Shown piece after piece: positions 54,415 to 63,422 of a stretch of 64,000 nt of DNA. The notes beneath the pieces were generated by a model that ran no database searches, had not been told where the DNA came from, and saw only the letters and a list, made by a program, of their open reading frames with translations. This DNA comes from Gemmatimonadaceae bacterium (GTDB taxonomy: Bacteria; Gemmatimonadota; Gemmatimonadetes; Gemmatimonadales; Gemmatimonadaceae), in assembly GCA_036273715.1 (NCBI GenBank), contig DASUHB010000013.1, positions 1-64,000 on the forward strand. Direction: 5' to 3'. The position numbers and the translations under genes were made by a program. Numbering within the stretch: position 1 is the stretch's first letter; every line of letters begins with the position of its first letter.

Positions 54415-55949
54415 GGTACTCCGGGATAGATCCAGTACGATGCACCAGACGCCTTGGCCACCCGCAGCGCGTCGTCTTTCGTGGCGTACGGCCCCAGCAC
54501 CACGCGATAGATCATGTCGCCGTTGTGCGGTGCTTCGACGACGCGGGGATGCGCGCCGTCCACGGCGATGGTGCGGGCCAGCGAGTCGGCCAACTTTTGT
54601 GAGCGCAGCGCGGCAAACTGCACCGTGAAGCCGCCGAGGCCGACGCCTTGCGCGGCGCCTTTCACGCTGTCGCCGGCGGTGCCAGGTGGAGGCGGCGCCA
54701 TGGCCGGCCGTGCGCCGGTGGCGCCGGTGGTATCGGGCGCCGTCGCGAACACGTTGCCTGTATCGTGAGCCGGCTCACCGGCTGACGTGTCGCGCGCCGA
54801 GCTGTCGGCGAGGGTGAGGGCCTGGTCGGACGGCCTGTCGGGGCGGCGGAACCCGTTCCAGGTGATGAACAGCCACGTGTCGCCGGCGCCGTCCTTCACG
54901 GTTTTCTCGACGCGCAGCGACTCGCCGTCGACGAGCGCGACGTCGTGGCCGGAGAGCAGCGCAAGCCATCCGTTAGGCGCGACGGCGGGCAGGTCGGCGC
55001 GCCATTCCGTCGACACGGCACCCACGAGCCGGTCGGTGCCGACGTTGATCACCCACGCCGAGTCGCCGGCGGCCGGCCGCGCGAGGACGTAGCGGCCGGT
55101 GGGATCCATGCGCAGGTCGATGGCCTGCCCGCCTAACGGAACGCGCGTGTCGATCTTGTGCGTGTAGCGGTCGATCACCACGATCGCGTCCGCCGAGTCC
55201 TCGGCGACGTAGATGCGATCGCCGCTGGGCGTCGTGGCCAGGGCGCGCACGTGATGGTCGAGGTGCACGCTCGGCACCGGTTCCAGACCGCGGTTGCGCA
55301 GGCCGATCAGTCCCGAGTCGACAGTGAAATACACCCGGTCGCCGACCATCGTGCGCAGCGCGCGCCCAACGACGGGCAGGTGCGCCGTGTCGGTGAGCTG
55401 GCGATCGGGCGGATGCATCTGCCAGACGGTGGTCTTGTCGCCGCGATCCGCCACGAGCAGCAGCGATCCGTCCGGCTCGGGGATCACGTCGTGCGGCGCT
55501 TCGGGCGCCTTGAACGTCCACTGGCCGGCGGGCGTCAGCCGAACGACGCTCCCATCCTTGGCGATGCCGTACACGCTCGACCCGTCGCTCGACGCGAGCC
55601 GCGTGAGCTTGGGTTTCGCGTCGCGCGAGACCGCGCCGAGTCGCAGGTCGACGCGCACCACGGCGCCCTTCTGGTCGACGCCGGTGACGGATCCCGCTTC
55701 GTCGTCGAATCCGAGCACACGCTCGAGCGCCGGCGCTTTCTCGGCCGACGTCCAGAGTGCGGAGTCGAGCGACGGGTATGCAAATGCGCGAACGTGTCCC
55801 CCGGCTCGTGGAAACCAAAGCACGAGCGCATCGGGACCAGCGGACTGCTGGGGAGCAGGATGATCGGCGGGCGCGGCGGGAGTGCGGGCGCGCTCGTTCC
55901 GACCGCACGCCGCCAGCACGAGCGCAATCGCGAAAAACGCTCTACGCAC
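54411..55949 (-). CDS. SPOR-domain lipoprotein with beta-propeller
   Basis: 512 residues. The lipobox LVLAAC puts the lipidated Cys near residue 15. A YVTN/propeller-like region (about 60-380; PSGDRIYVAEDSADAIVVIDRYTHKIDT is typical) leads to a Pro/Ala linker and a C-terminal SPOR domain (FTVQFAALRSQKLADSLARTIAVDG, VVLGPYATKDDALRVAKASG). It would anchor at a membrane and bind septal peptidoglycan. A propeller linked to SPOR is uncommon. It overlaps the next gene by GTGA. Confidence 0.72.
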   Translation of the reverse strand: MRRAFFAIALVLAACGRNERARTPAAPADHPAPQQSAGPDALVLWFPRAGGHVRAFAYPSLDSALWTSAEKAPALERVLGFDDEAGSVTGVDQKGAVVRVDLRLGAVSRDAKPKLTRLASSDGSSVYGIAKDGSVVRLTPAGQWTFKAPEAPHDVIPEPDGSLLLVADRGDKTTVWQMHPPDRQLTDTAHLPVVGRALRTMVGDRVYFTVDSGLIGLRNRGLEPVPSVHLDHHVRALATTPSGDRIYVAEDSADAIVVIDRYTHKIDTRVPLGGQAIDLRMDPTGRYVLARPAAGDSAWVINVGTDRLVGAVSTEWRADLPAVAPNGWLALLSGHDVALVDGESLRVEKTVKDGAGDTWLFITWNGFRRPDRPSDQALTLADSSARDTSAGEPAHDTGNVFATAPDTTGATGARPAMAPPPPGTAGDSVKGAAQGVGLGGFTVQFAALRSQKLADSLARTIAVDGAHPRVVEAPHNGDMIYRVVLGPYATKDDALRVAKASGASYWIYPGVP

Positions 55950-56009
55950 GCCTGCAAGCTAAGGCAGCGGGAAAACTTGGGAAAGGGAAGCGCGCCAAAG
56001 CGCGCTTGT

Positions 56010-59000
56010 CTAGAACGGTGGGTAGATCGAGAACTGCCAGACGCCCCGGTGACCCGTCGCTTCCGTCGGGATCGCGTAGCTCCACCCGAGGATCACGTAG
56101 TTGAACATGTTGATCCGAATGCTCACGCCGTGACTGGTGAGGAGGCCGCGCACGTTGGTGGGGTCATCGACGCGCACGCGATGGAGCACCACGTCCTGGC
56201 CGCTGAACCAGGCGGTGCCGACGTCGTAGAAGAAGGCACCTTCGATGGGCGGGAGCGGGATCACACCGGCAATCATGCCGCCGCGGTAGATCGGGAACCG
56301 CAGCTCTGCGCTCGCCATGGCGAGGCTGCTGCCCAGAAGGGGAGAGCAGCGATAGAGCGCCGATGTCGTGGTCGTGGGGCAGGTGCCCTGCGCGGACGAG
56401 AATGTCGCGCCGTCATAGCCGCGCATCTCGTCCGAGTACGCGATGTATTTGCGGAGCGAGTCGGCGTCGCGGCCGGTGGACACGTTCGCCATGACGCGCG
56501 TGGCGACGGTGAGATAGCTGAACAGGATCGGATCGTACCGCCGATAGTCGGCCAGATATTCGGTCCACTTGAGGCTGCCCAGCGCCGGTTGCGCCTGGAA
56601 GCGGTAGCGCCGTCCGTAGATCGGCGCGGTGTAGCCCCAGAGCACGTTGTCCGACACGTAGGCCAGGAGCGGCTGCACGTAATTGACGGTGCGGCCGTTC
56701 TGGTCGGCTTCGTTGAAGCCGTCGATCTGCGTGTACGACGAGTCGAGCTGGCGCGTGAACACGAGGTCGTTGCGCTCGAGGTTCGTTAGGCGCATGCCCA
56801 ACTCGATGCGCGTGAAGCGGTCGAGCGGGTAAATCCCGACGCCGTACGCCTGCCGGACCATGTAGCGCGTGATGATCTGCGTCTCGAAGAATCCCTGCGC
56901 GTCGCCGGCGAGACCGTACCCGTTGGCGAAGTAGTACGGCTGTTGGTAGATGCCGGTGGAGTACTGGAAGCGGCGGCCCAGGTTCGTGTAGCCGGCGAAC
57001 ATCTGGGCGTCGGCGATGCGGCCGTTGACCGCGCCGGCGAACGCGAGCTGGTTGTTGCCGGTCATGTCGCTGAGAACGATGGCCGTGCCGCCGTAGACGC
57101 CGCTCCCGAAATCATCGGTGGCGTAGCCGACCGAGGGACGGGCCACGTAGTCCGGCGCGAAGCGCACGCGGTAGCGATAGCGCTTGAAGGTGGTGGTGTC
57201 GGGAAGCGTGAGGTCGGCGCTGTCGAGCAGGGCTTCGACGGTCACCGGCGCGCGCGCATGGGCCACGGTGTCCGCGGGCAGGTCGTCGGCCGGCGCCGAC
57301 TCGGCGCGCGACGCCTCCGAGGGTGCGGCATCGATTCCGTTAGGCACGAGATCGCCGGGTGTCGGTGCGACGCGGGCGATGCCGGCGCTCGCCCCGCCGC
57401 CGCCGCCGCTGCCGCCGTGCAGCGCCACCGTTTGTTCCGGCGCTCCGTTAGGCCGAGCGACGAGGGCGCGCGGATGGTCCACCGCCCAGATCGAATAGTT
57501 GCCGTCCGAGTAGTACGTGTAGACGAGGCGGTCGGTCCCCTGCGCCCACGAGATGGCGGGACTCACCTCGGTGATCGCCGATACGCCGCCGACGACGTGG
57601 GTCAGTTGGTGCTCCTCGCCGGTCGTCAGGTCGGCGAGGAAGAGGTTCTCGATGCCCGTCCGGTTGCTCACGAACGCGATCGACTTGCCGTCCGGCGCCC
57701 ACATCGGATTGATGTTGAGGCCGCTCTGTCCGGGCAGCACATCGATCGATCCATCGCGCAGGTGATAGAGCGCGATGCGCATCTTCGGGAAGTGCAGTTG
57801 GGCGAGGTCGGCGCCGTCGCCGCGATCGGTCGCGAACGCGATGGTGGATCCATCGGGCGACCACTGGGGCTGCAGGTCGCCGTACTTGTCGTTGGTCAGC
57901 TGGCGCAGCCCCGAGCCGTCGGCGTTGATCACGTAGAGGTCGGTGATGCCGCCGTGATCGCCCGAGAACACGATCTGCCTGGCGTCCGGCGACCAGCTCG
58001 GACTCGTGATGCCGTCCAGCGGCAGCGCGATGCGCGCGATGCGCCGGTGGGTCGCGACATCCAGGATGTAGAGCACTTCCTTGCCTTCGCCTAACGCAGT
58101 GAACGCGAGCCGCTTGCTGTCGGGCGAGAACGCGCTCTGCGAATAGAGGATCTGCAGCTCCTCGTAGCTCGGGTCGAACGTGCTCTTGACGAGGCGCGCG
58201 ATGCGCTTGCCGGTGCGCGCGTCGGCCAGCCACAGGTCGATGAACACCTGGCCGCGCACGAAGCTGCCGTTGGACAGGAACGCGATGTACTGCCCGTTCG
58301 GCGAGAGCGCCGGCGCGAGGAAGATCTGTCCGCCGCTCCGCCGCTCGGTGAGCAGCGGCTGCGAGAACGTGCGCGGCCGCTCGAGGTGCGCCACCGGCGG
58401 CAGGTACCGCGCGCGCATGGCATACCGCCACGCGTTGCCCAGGTCCTCGAGCGACATGCCGGTCTCGCGCGAGAACGCGGCCGGCACGCCTAACGACGCG
58501 GCGTCGCTCAGAATCGCGCCGATCACGTCGTCGCCCCACCGCTGGCCCACGTAGGCCCAGAACGACTCGCCGTACCGGTACGGAAAGTACAGGTCGGGCC
58601 GTTCCGTCATCAGCTGCATGGACGGCAGGTTGTCGTTGAGCGCGGCGTCGCGGATCACCGTCGCCGTGTGCGGATCGTCCGGTCCGATCGACAAGTACTC
58701 GGCCATGCCTTCCATGAACCACAGCGGCGGATCCACCGCCGACAGCGACGGGATCGCCGAGCCTGCGCCGCGCCCGTGCTGGAAGATATCGAATTGGAAT
58801 TCATGCACCATCTCGTGCGTCAACACGTGCTCGAACGAGCGGTAGTCGCCCGTGAACGGCAGCAGCATCCGGTCGCGCAGCGGCTCCGTCACGCCGCCCG
58901 TGCCTTCGCCTAAATCGCCGGTCACGTTGTTCTGGCCGAAATCCGATCGCGATGCGAACACCATGATCGGTTTCTTCTCTCGGAACTCGTGCGACAGCAC

Positions 59001-59231
59001 GTGCGACAGACGCGCATACGCGCGCTCTGCCAACCGCGCGGCATCCATCGCCGCCTCGCGCTCGTCGGGATAGTAGTGAATCAGGAAGTGATCGGTTTCG
59101 ATGACCTGCCAGTCGAAATTCCGATACTGCACCTGATTCTGTCCGAAGTAGTCCTGGGCATGGAGCGCGGCCGGGCTGATCGCGATCAGCGCCGCGACAC
59201 AGAGCGCGCGACGTGCCCGGGCGAGCATCAC
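56010..59231 (-). CDS. Exported HExxH peptidase-like/TolB-propeller/outer-membrane beta-barrel protein
   Basis: 1073 residues with a signal peptide (cleavage near AHA, residue 25). Residues 40-290 look like a gluzincin metallopeptidase: HEMVH at 139-143 and Glu174 in FMEGMAEY. Residues about 300-600 are TolB/PD40 propeller blades (SPNGQYIAFLSNGS, SWSPDARQIVFSGD, QWSPDGSTIAFATD, MWAPDGKSIAFVSN). After a linker, from about 690 come long amphipathic strands and a C-terminal WQFSIYPPF that ends in Phe, as in outer-membrane barrels. The fusion would place a protease-like head and propeller on a barrel. The upstream rsfS stop overlaps its start by four bases. Confidence 0.75.
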   Translation of the reverse strand: MMLARARRALCVAALIAISPAALHAQDYFGQNQVQYRNFDWQVIETDHFLIHYYPDEREAAMDAARLAERAYARLSHVLSHEFREKKPIMVFASRSDFGQNNVTGDLGEGTGGVTEPLRDRMLLPFTGDYRSFEHVLTHEMVHEFQFDIFQHGRGAGSAIPSLSAVDPPLWFMEGMAEYLSIGPDDPHTATVIRDAALNDNLPSMQLMTERPDLYFPYRYGESFWAYVGQRWGDDVIGAILSDAASLGVPAAFSRETGMSLEDLGNAWRYAMRARYLPPVAHLERPRTFSQPLLTERRSGGQIFLAPALSPNGQYIAFLSNGSFVRGQVFIDLWLADARTGKRIARLVKSTFDPSYEELQILYSQSAFSPDSKRLAFTALGEGKEVLYILDVATHRRIARIALPLDGITSPSWSPDARQIVFSGDHGGITDLYVINADGSGLRQLTNDKYGDLQPQWSPDGSTIAFATDRGDGADLAQLHFPKMRIALYHLRDGSIDVLPGQSGLNINPMWAPDGKSIAFVSNRTGIENLFLADLTTGEEHQLTHVVGGVSAITEVSPAISWAQGTDRLVYTYYSDGNYSIWAVDHPRALVARPNGAPEQTVALHGGSGGGGGASAGIARVAPTPGDLVPNGIDAAPSEASRAESAPADDLPADTVAHARAPVTVEALLDSADLTLPDTTTFKRYRYRVRFAPDYVARPSVGYATDDFGSGVYGGTAIVLSDMTGNNQLAFAGAVNGRIADAQMFAGYTNLGRRFQYSTGIYQQPYYFANGYGLAGDAQGFFETQIITRYMVRQAYGVGIYPLDRFTRIELGMRLTNLERNDLVFTRQLDSSYTQIDGFNEADQNGRTVNYVQPLLAYVSDNVLWGYTAPIYGRRYRFQAQPALGSLKWTEYLADYRRYDPILFSYLTVATRVMANVSTGRDADSLRKYIAYSDEMRGYDGATFSSAQGTCPTTTTSALYRCSPLLGSSLAMASAELRFPIYRGGMIAGVIPLPPIEGAFFYDVGTAWFSGQDVVLHRVRVDDPTNVRGLLTSHGVSIRINMFNYVILGWSYAIPTEATGHRGVWQFSIYPPF

Positions 59232-59614
59232 ATCCCCGCCCGCAATCCCTCGATCGGGATTGTCGCCGCGTCACCCCACAGCCGCTCCAACTGATAAAAT
59301 GACCGAAGCGTGGGATGGAACACGTGGACCACGAAATCGATGTAGTCGAGCAACACCCACCGCCCCTGCGTGAGGCCTTCGACGTGGTGCGCTCTCACAC
59401 CCTCTTTTCTCAGTTCCTCGAGCACGTGCTCCGCGATCGCGCGGACGTGCGTGTCCGATGAGCCGCTGGCGATGACGAAGTAGTCGGTGGCGTCCGACAC
59501 GCGCGCCAGGTCGAGGACCACGATGTCATTGGCCTTGAGGTCCGCGCAGAGGAGCGCGGCGCGGCGCGCGGTCGTGAGCGAATCGGATTCCGGTTGGGGC
59601 AACGGCTGGGACAT
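59228..59614 (-). CDS. rsfS: Ribosome silencing factor RsfS
   Basis: 128 residues: KANDIVVLDLARVSDATDYFVIASGSSDTHVRAIAEHVLEEL and DYIDFVVHVFHPTLRSFYQLERLWGDA are characteristic. RsfS binds L14 and keeps the large subunit from joining in starvation. The ATG at 59612-59614 gives family length; the frame stays open upstream to 59776, but that part shows no conservation. It heads the minus-strand run that continues to lolA, sharing four bases with the next gene. Confidence 0.92.
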   Translation of the reverse strand: MSQPLPQPESDSLTTARRAALLCADLKANDIVVLDLARVSDATDYFVIASGSSDTHVRAIAEHVLEELRKEGVRAHHVEGLTQGRWVLLDYIDFVVHVFHPTLRSFYQLERLWGDAATIPIEGLRAGM

Positions 59615-59966
59615 GCTGTGCTGGACCAGGATGGCGAGTGGCGTGACGTGGTCGCGGTCGAATGCGACGGGCTGTTCCAACGTAATGCATAACCCGCTCG
59701 CCGCTGCGCAATCCACGTCGCGCATGTCGCGGTCGGTCCAGGCCTCTGTGCTGCGAGATCGGGTAGCGTGAAACAATGCGTTGCTCCGTCATCGGTCGAG
59801 CGTGCGGTCGCCACGATGCCGGGTACGCAACGAGCGTGCTCGATGCGAACTCGCTCAGTTTTTTCCGGTTGGCAGCGCGTCTCGGCGACGTCGGGCCGCC
59901 AGCGACGACAGCCGCCTCGAGACCAGGTCCCCGAGGCGGCTGTCAGAAAACGGTACGGTGCGCCGG
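59615..59966. other. 352-base non-coding region between rplI and rsfS with a strong hairpin
   Basis: The strand-symmetrical hairpin GACAGCCGCCTCG (59907-59919) with CGAGGCGGCTGTC (59932-59944) has a perfect 13-base stem and 12-base loop. It starts 22 bases past the rplI stop (minus strand). No T-run follows in either direction, so it is not a standard intrinsic terminator; it could be an RNA processing or stability element. The remaining ~290 bases hold no supported gene or tRNA and presumably the rsfS promoter. Confidence 0.55.
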
Positions 59967-60413
59967 CTACTGCTTGATCACCCAGACCTTGATGTCGGGC
60001 TTCACTTCCGCGTGTAAGCGGATCGGCACACGGTAGACGCCCAACGCCTTGATCGGCTCGTGGAGCTCGATCTGGCGCTTTTCGATCTCGGGGAAGCCCT
60101 GCGAGTGCAGCTGCTGGGCGATGTCGGCGGCGGTCACCGAGCCGAAGAGTTTCTCCTCGTCGCCCACGCGCGCCGAGAAGGTGAGCGAGACCTGCGCCAG
60201 GCGGTCGGCGACGGTCTGTGCCGCATCACGTCGCTCGTTCTCCGCGGCTTCGAGACGGGCGCGCTCGGCGGCGATGCGTTTGCGATTGCCGTCGGTGGCT
60301 TCGTAGGCGAGGCCGCGCGGAATGAGATAGTTGCGCGCGTAGCCGTTGGACACCTTCACGATGTCGCCCGGTTTGCCCACGTTTTCGATCGCGTTGCGAA
60401 GAATGACTTCCAT
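59967..60413 (-). CDS. rplI: 50S ribosomal protein L9
   Basis: 148 residues. The N-terminal signature MEVILRNAIENVGKPGDIVKVSNGYARNYLIPRGLA (here split by family positions 1-36), the long connecting helix and the C-terminal domain (SVTAADIAQQLHSQGFPEIEKRQIEL) are intact. Last gene of the rpsF-rpsR-DUF2232-rplI run, 48 bases after the membrane protein gene. A GTTAGGC copy lies in that gap (60442). Confidence 0.97.
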   Translation of the reverse strand: MEVILRNAIENVGKPGDIVKVSNGYARNYLIPRGLAYEATDGNRKRIAAERARLEAAENERRDAAQTVADRLAQVSLTFSARVGDEEKLFGSVTAADIAQQLHSQGFPEIEKRQIELHEPIKALGVYRVPIRLHAEVKPDIKVWVIKQ

Positions 60414-60461
60414 GTCGTGCTCCAGTCGGACGAAGGGGATACGTTAGGCGAAGGCGAGAGG

Positions 60462-61502
60462 TCAGCGGTCGCGGCCGCCGATGAGCGAATGCTTGAGACG
60501 GCGGCGCCAGTCGATCCACGTGTCGCTCACGCCGAGGCCCACCGCCCACGGCACCGTGACGAGCGAGAACGGGAATGCGGCGACCGCGACCGCCACGCTG
60601 GTGACGGCGACGCGGCGCGAGATGCACCACGCATAGATCCCGTAGCCGCGCAGCGCATAGAGCGTCCCGAAAAAGATGAGGACGCTCTTGCCGGCGGCGG
60701 CGATGGCGTCGCGCGACGGAATCAGAATGAGGATGGTGCCGACGATGAGCGCCCAGACGAGCTGATCGCCGAACGTGAATTGCCGGAGCGGCGCGAGCGG
60801 CGCCCCGATGCGAACCCGGCTCAGGCGATGGAACAGCGCCCAGGCGAGCGCGAGCGCGGCCAGTGCTTCGAGCGCGAGTGATGCCGGATAGAGCGGCGCC
60901 GCGTATTCAGACATCCGCTCCTGCACCTCGGCCTGCCGATCGGCAACTTTGTTTGCCATGTCGGCGAGTTTCGGGAACGACACGGCCACCTGCCACGCGT
61001 CCTTCTGCATCTCGTCGACGGCCGCCGAGTTCCGGGCGGCGAATTGCGCGGCAAAGACCTGCTCGGCGCCGGCGGGATCGAGGCGGCCGGTGGCGATCAC
61101 GCCTAACGACAGCACGATGGCGAGGCCGAGGCCGAGGAGCGCGCGCGCGATGAAGGGCTGCCGCCGGCCGACGATGCACACGACGCCGAACGCCGCGGCG
61201 ACGAGCACTCCCCAGCCGCGCGCCAGCGCGTAGTAGGCCGCGTCGACGTTGGGCGGCGGCGGCAGCGTGAGAATGGCGGCGGCGAGCGCCGACCAGATGA
61301 GTGCGAGCCACAACGAGCCGCCGGCCCACCACCCGACCACGCAACAGGCGGCGAGGGCGGGGACGAGCAGCACGAGTGTGTCGATGACGGGCAACGTCGA
61401 CGGACCACCCGGGATGTGCGGAATCACGAGGAACGCCGCGAGGGCGAGGATGACGCGGATCCATCCCCGCTCGCGCGGCGCCGGCGTGGTGCCGTTAGGC
61501 AT
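60462..61502 (-). CDS. DUF2232 (YybS-like) integral membrane protein
   Basis: 346 residues with about eight to nine membrane helices and a long soluble helical loop (about 155-205). DUF2232 proteins are often placed between rpsR and rplI, as here (three bases after rpsR, before rplI). The family has no settled function. The ATG at 61500-61502 overlaps a CGTTAGGC copy (61493-61500). Confidence 0.82.
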   Translation of the reverse strand: MPNGTTPAPRERGWIRVILALAAFLVIPHIPGGPSTLPVIDTLVLLVPALAACCVVGWWAGGSLWLALIWSALAAAILTLPPPPNVDAAYYALARGWGVLVAAAFGVVCIVGRRQPFIARALLGLGLAIVLSLGVIATGRLDPAGAEQVFAAQFAARNSAAVDEMQKDAWQVAVSFPKLADMANKVADRQAEVQERMSEYAAPLYPASLALEALAALALAWALFHRLSRVRIGAPLAPLRQFTFGDQLVWALIVGTILILIPSRDAIAAAGKSVLIFFGTLYALRGYGIYAWCISRRVAVTSVAVAVAAFPFSLVTVPWAVGLGVSDTWIDWRRRLKHSLIGGRDR

Positions 61503-61505
61503 CCG

Positions 61506-61727
61506 TCAGGCCTGGTGTCCCCGAATGTAGGGGATCAAGGCCAGGTAGCGGGCGCGCTTGATGGACACCGCGAGCTGCCGCTGGTGGCGCGCGCACACGC
61601 CGCTCAGGCGGCTCGGCAGGATCTTGCCGGTGTCGGTGAGGAAGCGGCCTAACGTACGATCATCCTTGTAGTCGATGAAGCGCACGCGGGACTCGCAGAA
61701 GGGGCAGCTTTTCTGTGGGCGTCGCAT
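61506..61727 (-). CDS. rpsR: 30S ribosomal protein S18 (zinc-binding type)
   Basis: 73 residues: KSCPFCESRV with FIDYKDDRTLGRFLTDTGKILPSRLSG and CARHQRQLAVSIKRARYLALIPY. Cys8, Cys11 and Cys46 suggest the C+ (zinc) form. It lies three bases after rpsF and binds S6 in the ribosome. A GCCTAACG copy at 61647 lies in its coding sequence. Confidence 0.97.
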   Translation of the reverse strand: MRRPQKSCPFCESRVRFIDYKDDRTLGRFLTDTGKILPSRLSGVCARHQRQLAVSIKRARYLALIPYIRGHQA

Positions 61728-61730
61728 GGG

Positions 61731-62099
61731 TCAGTCCTCGTCGTCGTCATCATCGGCGTTCCGCGCCGTGCGGCCCGCGGCGATCTCGTCCTCGCTCATC
61801 GGCGGTGCGCCCACCTCGTGCTCGTGCAGCGCGACGAGATACCGGACGACGCCGTCGTCGAGCTTGAGCGCGCGCTCGTATTCGGGGAGCACGCTGGGCT
61901 CCGCTTCGAACCGGGCGATGGCGTAGTAGCCGTTGTCTCGCGGCCCGATGGAGTACGCGAGCTGGCGGCGACCCCAATGGTCGACGTTGAGCGAGTCGCC
62001 GGCGCCGAGCATGGCGTGGAAACGGCCGAGTTTTTCTTGGATGGCGGCGTCTTCGAGAGTCGAGTCGAAGATGTACACCGCCTCGTAGCGGCGAGGCAT
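61731..62099 (-). CDS. rpsF: 30S ribosomal protein S6
   Basis: 122 residues with YEAVYIFDSTLEDAAIQEKLGRFHAML and RRQLAYSIGPRDNGYYAIARFEA, plus an acidic tail (DDDDDED) as in E. coli S6 before modification. The start ATG (62097-62099) follows a GGGAGG ribosome site (62111-62116 on the plus strand) that can pair with upstream CCCTCC. S6 and S18 are often autoregulated through a leader RNA. Confidence 0.96.
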   Translation of the reverse strand: MPRRYEAVYIFDSTLEDAAIQEKLGRFHAMLGAGDSLNVDHWGRRQLAYSIGPRDNGYYAIARFEAEPSVLPEYERALKLDDGVVRYLVALHEHEVGAPPMSEDEIAAGRTARNADDDDDED

Positions 62100-62109
62100 G
62101 TCGGTAAAA

Positions 62110-62151
62110 CCTCCCTGTGGTCTGGCGCCCCCACAGCAGTGTGGGGGAGGG
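62110..62151 (-). promoter_or_regulatory. rpsF leader hairpin, possible S6:S18-binding autoregulatory element
   Basis: On the minus strand, CCCCCACA and TGTGGGGG (plus coordinates 62128-62147) form a hairpin with loop CTGC, just before the rpsF ribosome site. Flanking CCCTCC (62146-62151) can pair with the GGGAGG ribosome site (62110-62115), and a CCAGACCACA stretch lies between them. This layout suits a repressing leader that S6:S18 could bind, but I could not check it against the known RNA consensus. Confidence 0.45.
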
Positions 62152-62174
62152 CTATGTGAAAGCTGCGAGCATGC

Positions 62175-62204
62175 AAGATAATTGATTGGCAGACGGCGAG
62201 GCAA
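62175..62204 (-). promoter_or_regulatory. Possible rpsF promoter
   Basis: On the minus strand, TTGCCT (62199-62204) and TATCTT (62175-62180) are spaced by 18 bases and lie about 75 bases before the rpsF start, leaving room for the leader hairpin. The AT-rich stretch ATCAATTATCTT stands out locally. This is a fit by eye to the sigma-70 consensus. Confidence 0.4.
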
Positions 62205-62290
62205 CGGAGGCAGTCCACGATCGGTGGGACCCACGCCCACAGCCGTGCGATCCGTGCCGTCCTCCGTGCCGTGCGCGCTGTTGTCCGCCT

Positions 62291-63391
62291 TTAGACGTTG
62301 AATCGGAACAGCATCACGTCGCCATCGCGGACGACGTACTCCTTGCCTTCGCTGCGCACGGCGCCTTTTTCGCGCGCGCCCTTCCATCCGCCGCTGGCGA
62401 CGAATTCGTCGAAGCCCACGGTCTCGGCGCGGATGAATCCGCGCTCGAAGTCGGAGTGAATCACGCCGGCCGCTTTGGGCGCGGTGTCTCCGGTGTGGAT
62501 GGTCCAGGCGCGGACCTCGGGTTCGCCGGCGGTGAAGTACGTCTCGAGGCCGAGGAGCGAGTAGCCGGCGCGAATGAGGCGGGCGAGGCCGGCGGACTCG
62601 ACGCCTAACGACGACAGAAACTCGGCGCGGTCGTCGGGGGGCAGGTCGGCGAGCTCGGCTTCGATCTTGGCCGAGAACGGGACGATCTCGGCGTGTTCGC
62701 CGCTCGCGCGCACGGCCTCGCGCAGCGCGCGCAGGTACGGTCCTTCGGCGCCGGTGAGCTCGGCGTCGCCCACGTTCGCGGCGTAGAGCACGGGTTTGAT
62801 GGTGAGCAGCGACAGCGGCGTGAGGACCGCGCGCGATGCGGCGTCCAGGCGCAGCTGCCAGAGGCCCGTGCCTTCGCCTAACGCGGCGTACGCCGCCTCG
62901 AGCACCGGCAGCTCCGCCAGCGCCTCCTTGTCCGCTGCTTTGGCCGCGCGGCGCACGCGATCCAGCCGATGCTCCACCGTCGCCAGGTCGGCCAGCGCCA
63001 GCTCGAGCTCGATCACCTCCCGGTCGCGCGCCGGGTCCACCGCCCCCATCACGTGCAGCACGTCGGGGTCGTCGAAGCAGCGCACGACGTGCACGATCGC
63101 GTCGGTCTCGCGAATGTTGGCCAGAAACTTGTTGCCTAACCCTTCGCCGCTCGACGCGCCCTTCACCAGCCCGGCGACATCCACGAACTGGACTACCGCC
63201 GGGACGATGCGCTTGGGCTGGACGATCGCCGCCAGCACGGCGAGGCGCGGGTCCGGCACTTCGACGATGCCGACGTTGGGCTCGACGGTGCAGAACGGAT
63301 AGTTCGCCGCGTCGGCCTTGGCCGCCGTGAGCGCATTGAAGAGCGTGGACTTGCCGACGTTAGGCAGCCCGACAATGGCGAGCGAGAGCAT
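62291..63391 (-). CDS. ychF: Ribosome-binding ATPase YchF/OLA1
   Basis: 366 residues. The P-loop is [14 protein letters not shown], followed by [21 protein letters not shown] (switch region), NVGD in place of the NKxD specificity motif (ATPase preference) and the C-terminal TGS domain (FFTAG-like [17 protein letters not shown]). It lies 31 bases after pth, a common pairing. The ATG at 63389-63391 gives the family start [10 protein letters not shown]. The downstream gap to rpsF begins with a GGCGGACAA repeat word. Confidence 0.96.
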   Translation of the reverse strand: MLSLAIVGLPNVGKSTLFNALTAAKADAANYPFCTVEPNVGIVEVPDPRLAVLAAIVQPKRIVPAVVQFVDVAGLVKGASSGEGLGNKFLANIRETDAIVHVVRCFDDPDVLHVMGAVDPARDREVIELELALADLATVEHRLDRVRRAAKAADKEALAELPVLEAAYAALGEGTGLWQLRLDAASRAVLTPLSLLTIKPVLYAANVGDAELTGAEGPYLRALREAVRASGEHAEIVPFSAKIEAELADLPPDDRAEFLSSLGVESAGLARLIRAGYSLLGLETYFTAGEPEVRAWTIHTGDTAPKAAGVIHSDFERGFIRAETVGFDEFVASGGWKGAREKGAVRSEGKEYVVRDGDVMLFRFNV

Positions 63392-63422
63392 GCAGCGTGA
63401 ACGAAAGAAGGGTGAACCAACC

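Noticed and set aside
55158-56789. 543-codon plus-strand ORF opposite the SPOR lipoprotein and the propeller-barrel gene
   Set aside because: It spans the antisense of two genes and an intergenic gap, and shows only low-complexity composition.
59907-59944. Intrinsic terminator for rplI
   Set aside because: The stem is perfect but no T-run follows on the minus strand, so it was kept only as a hairpin.
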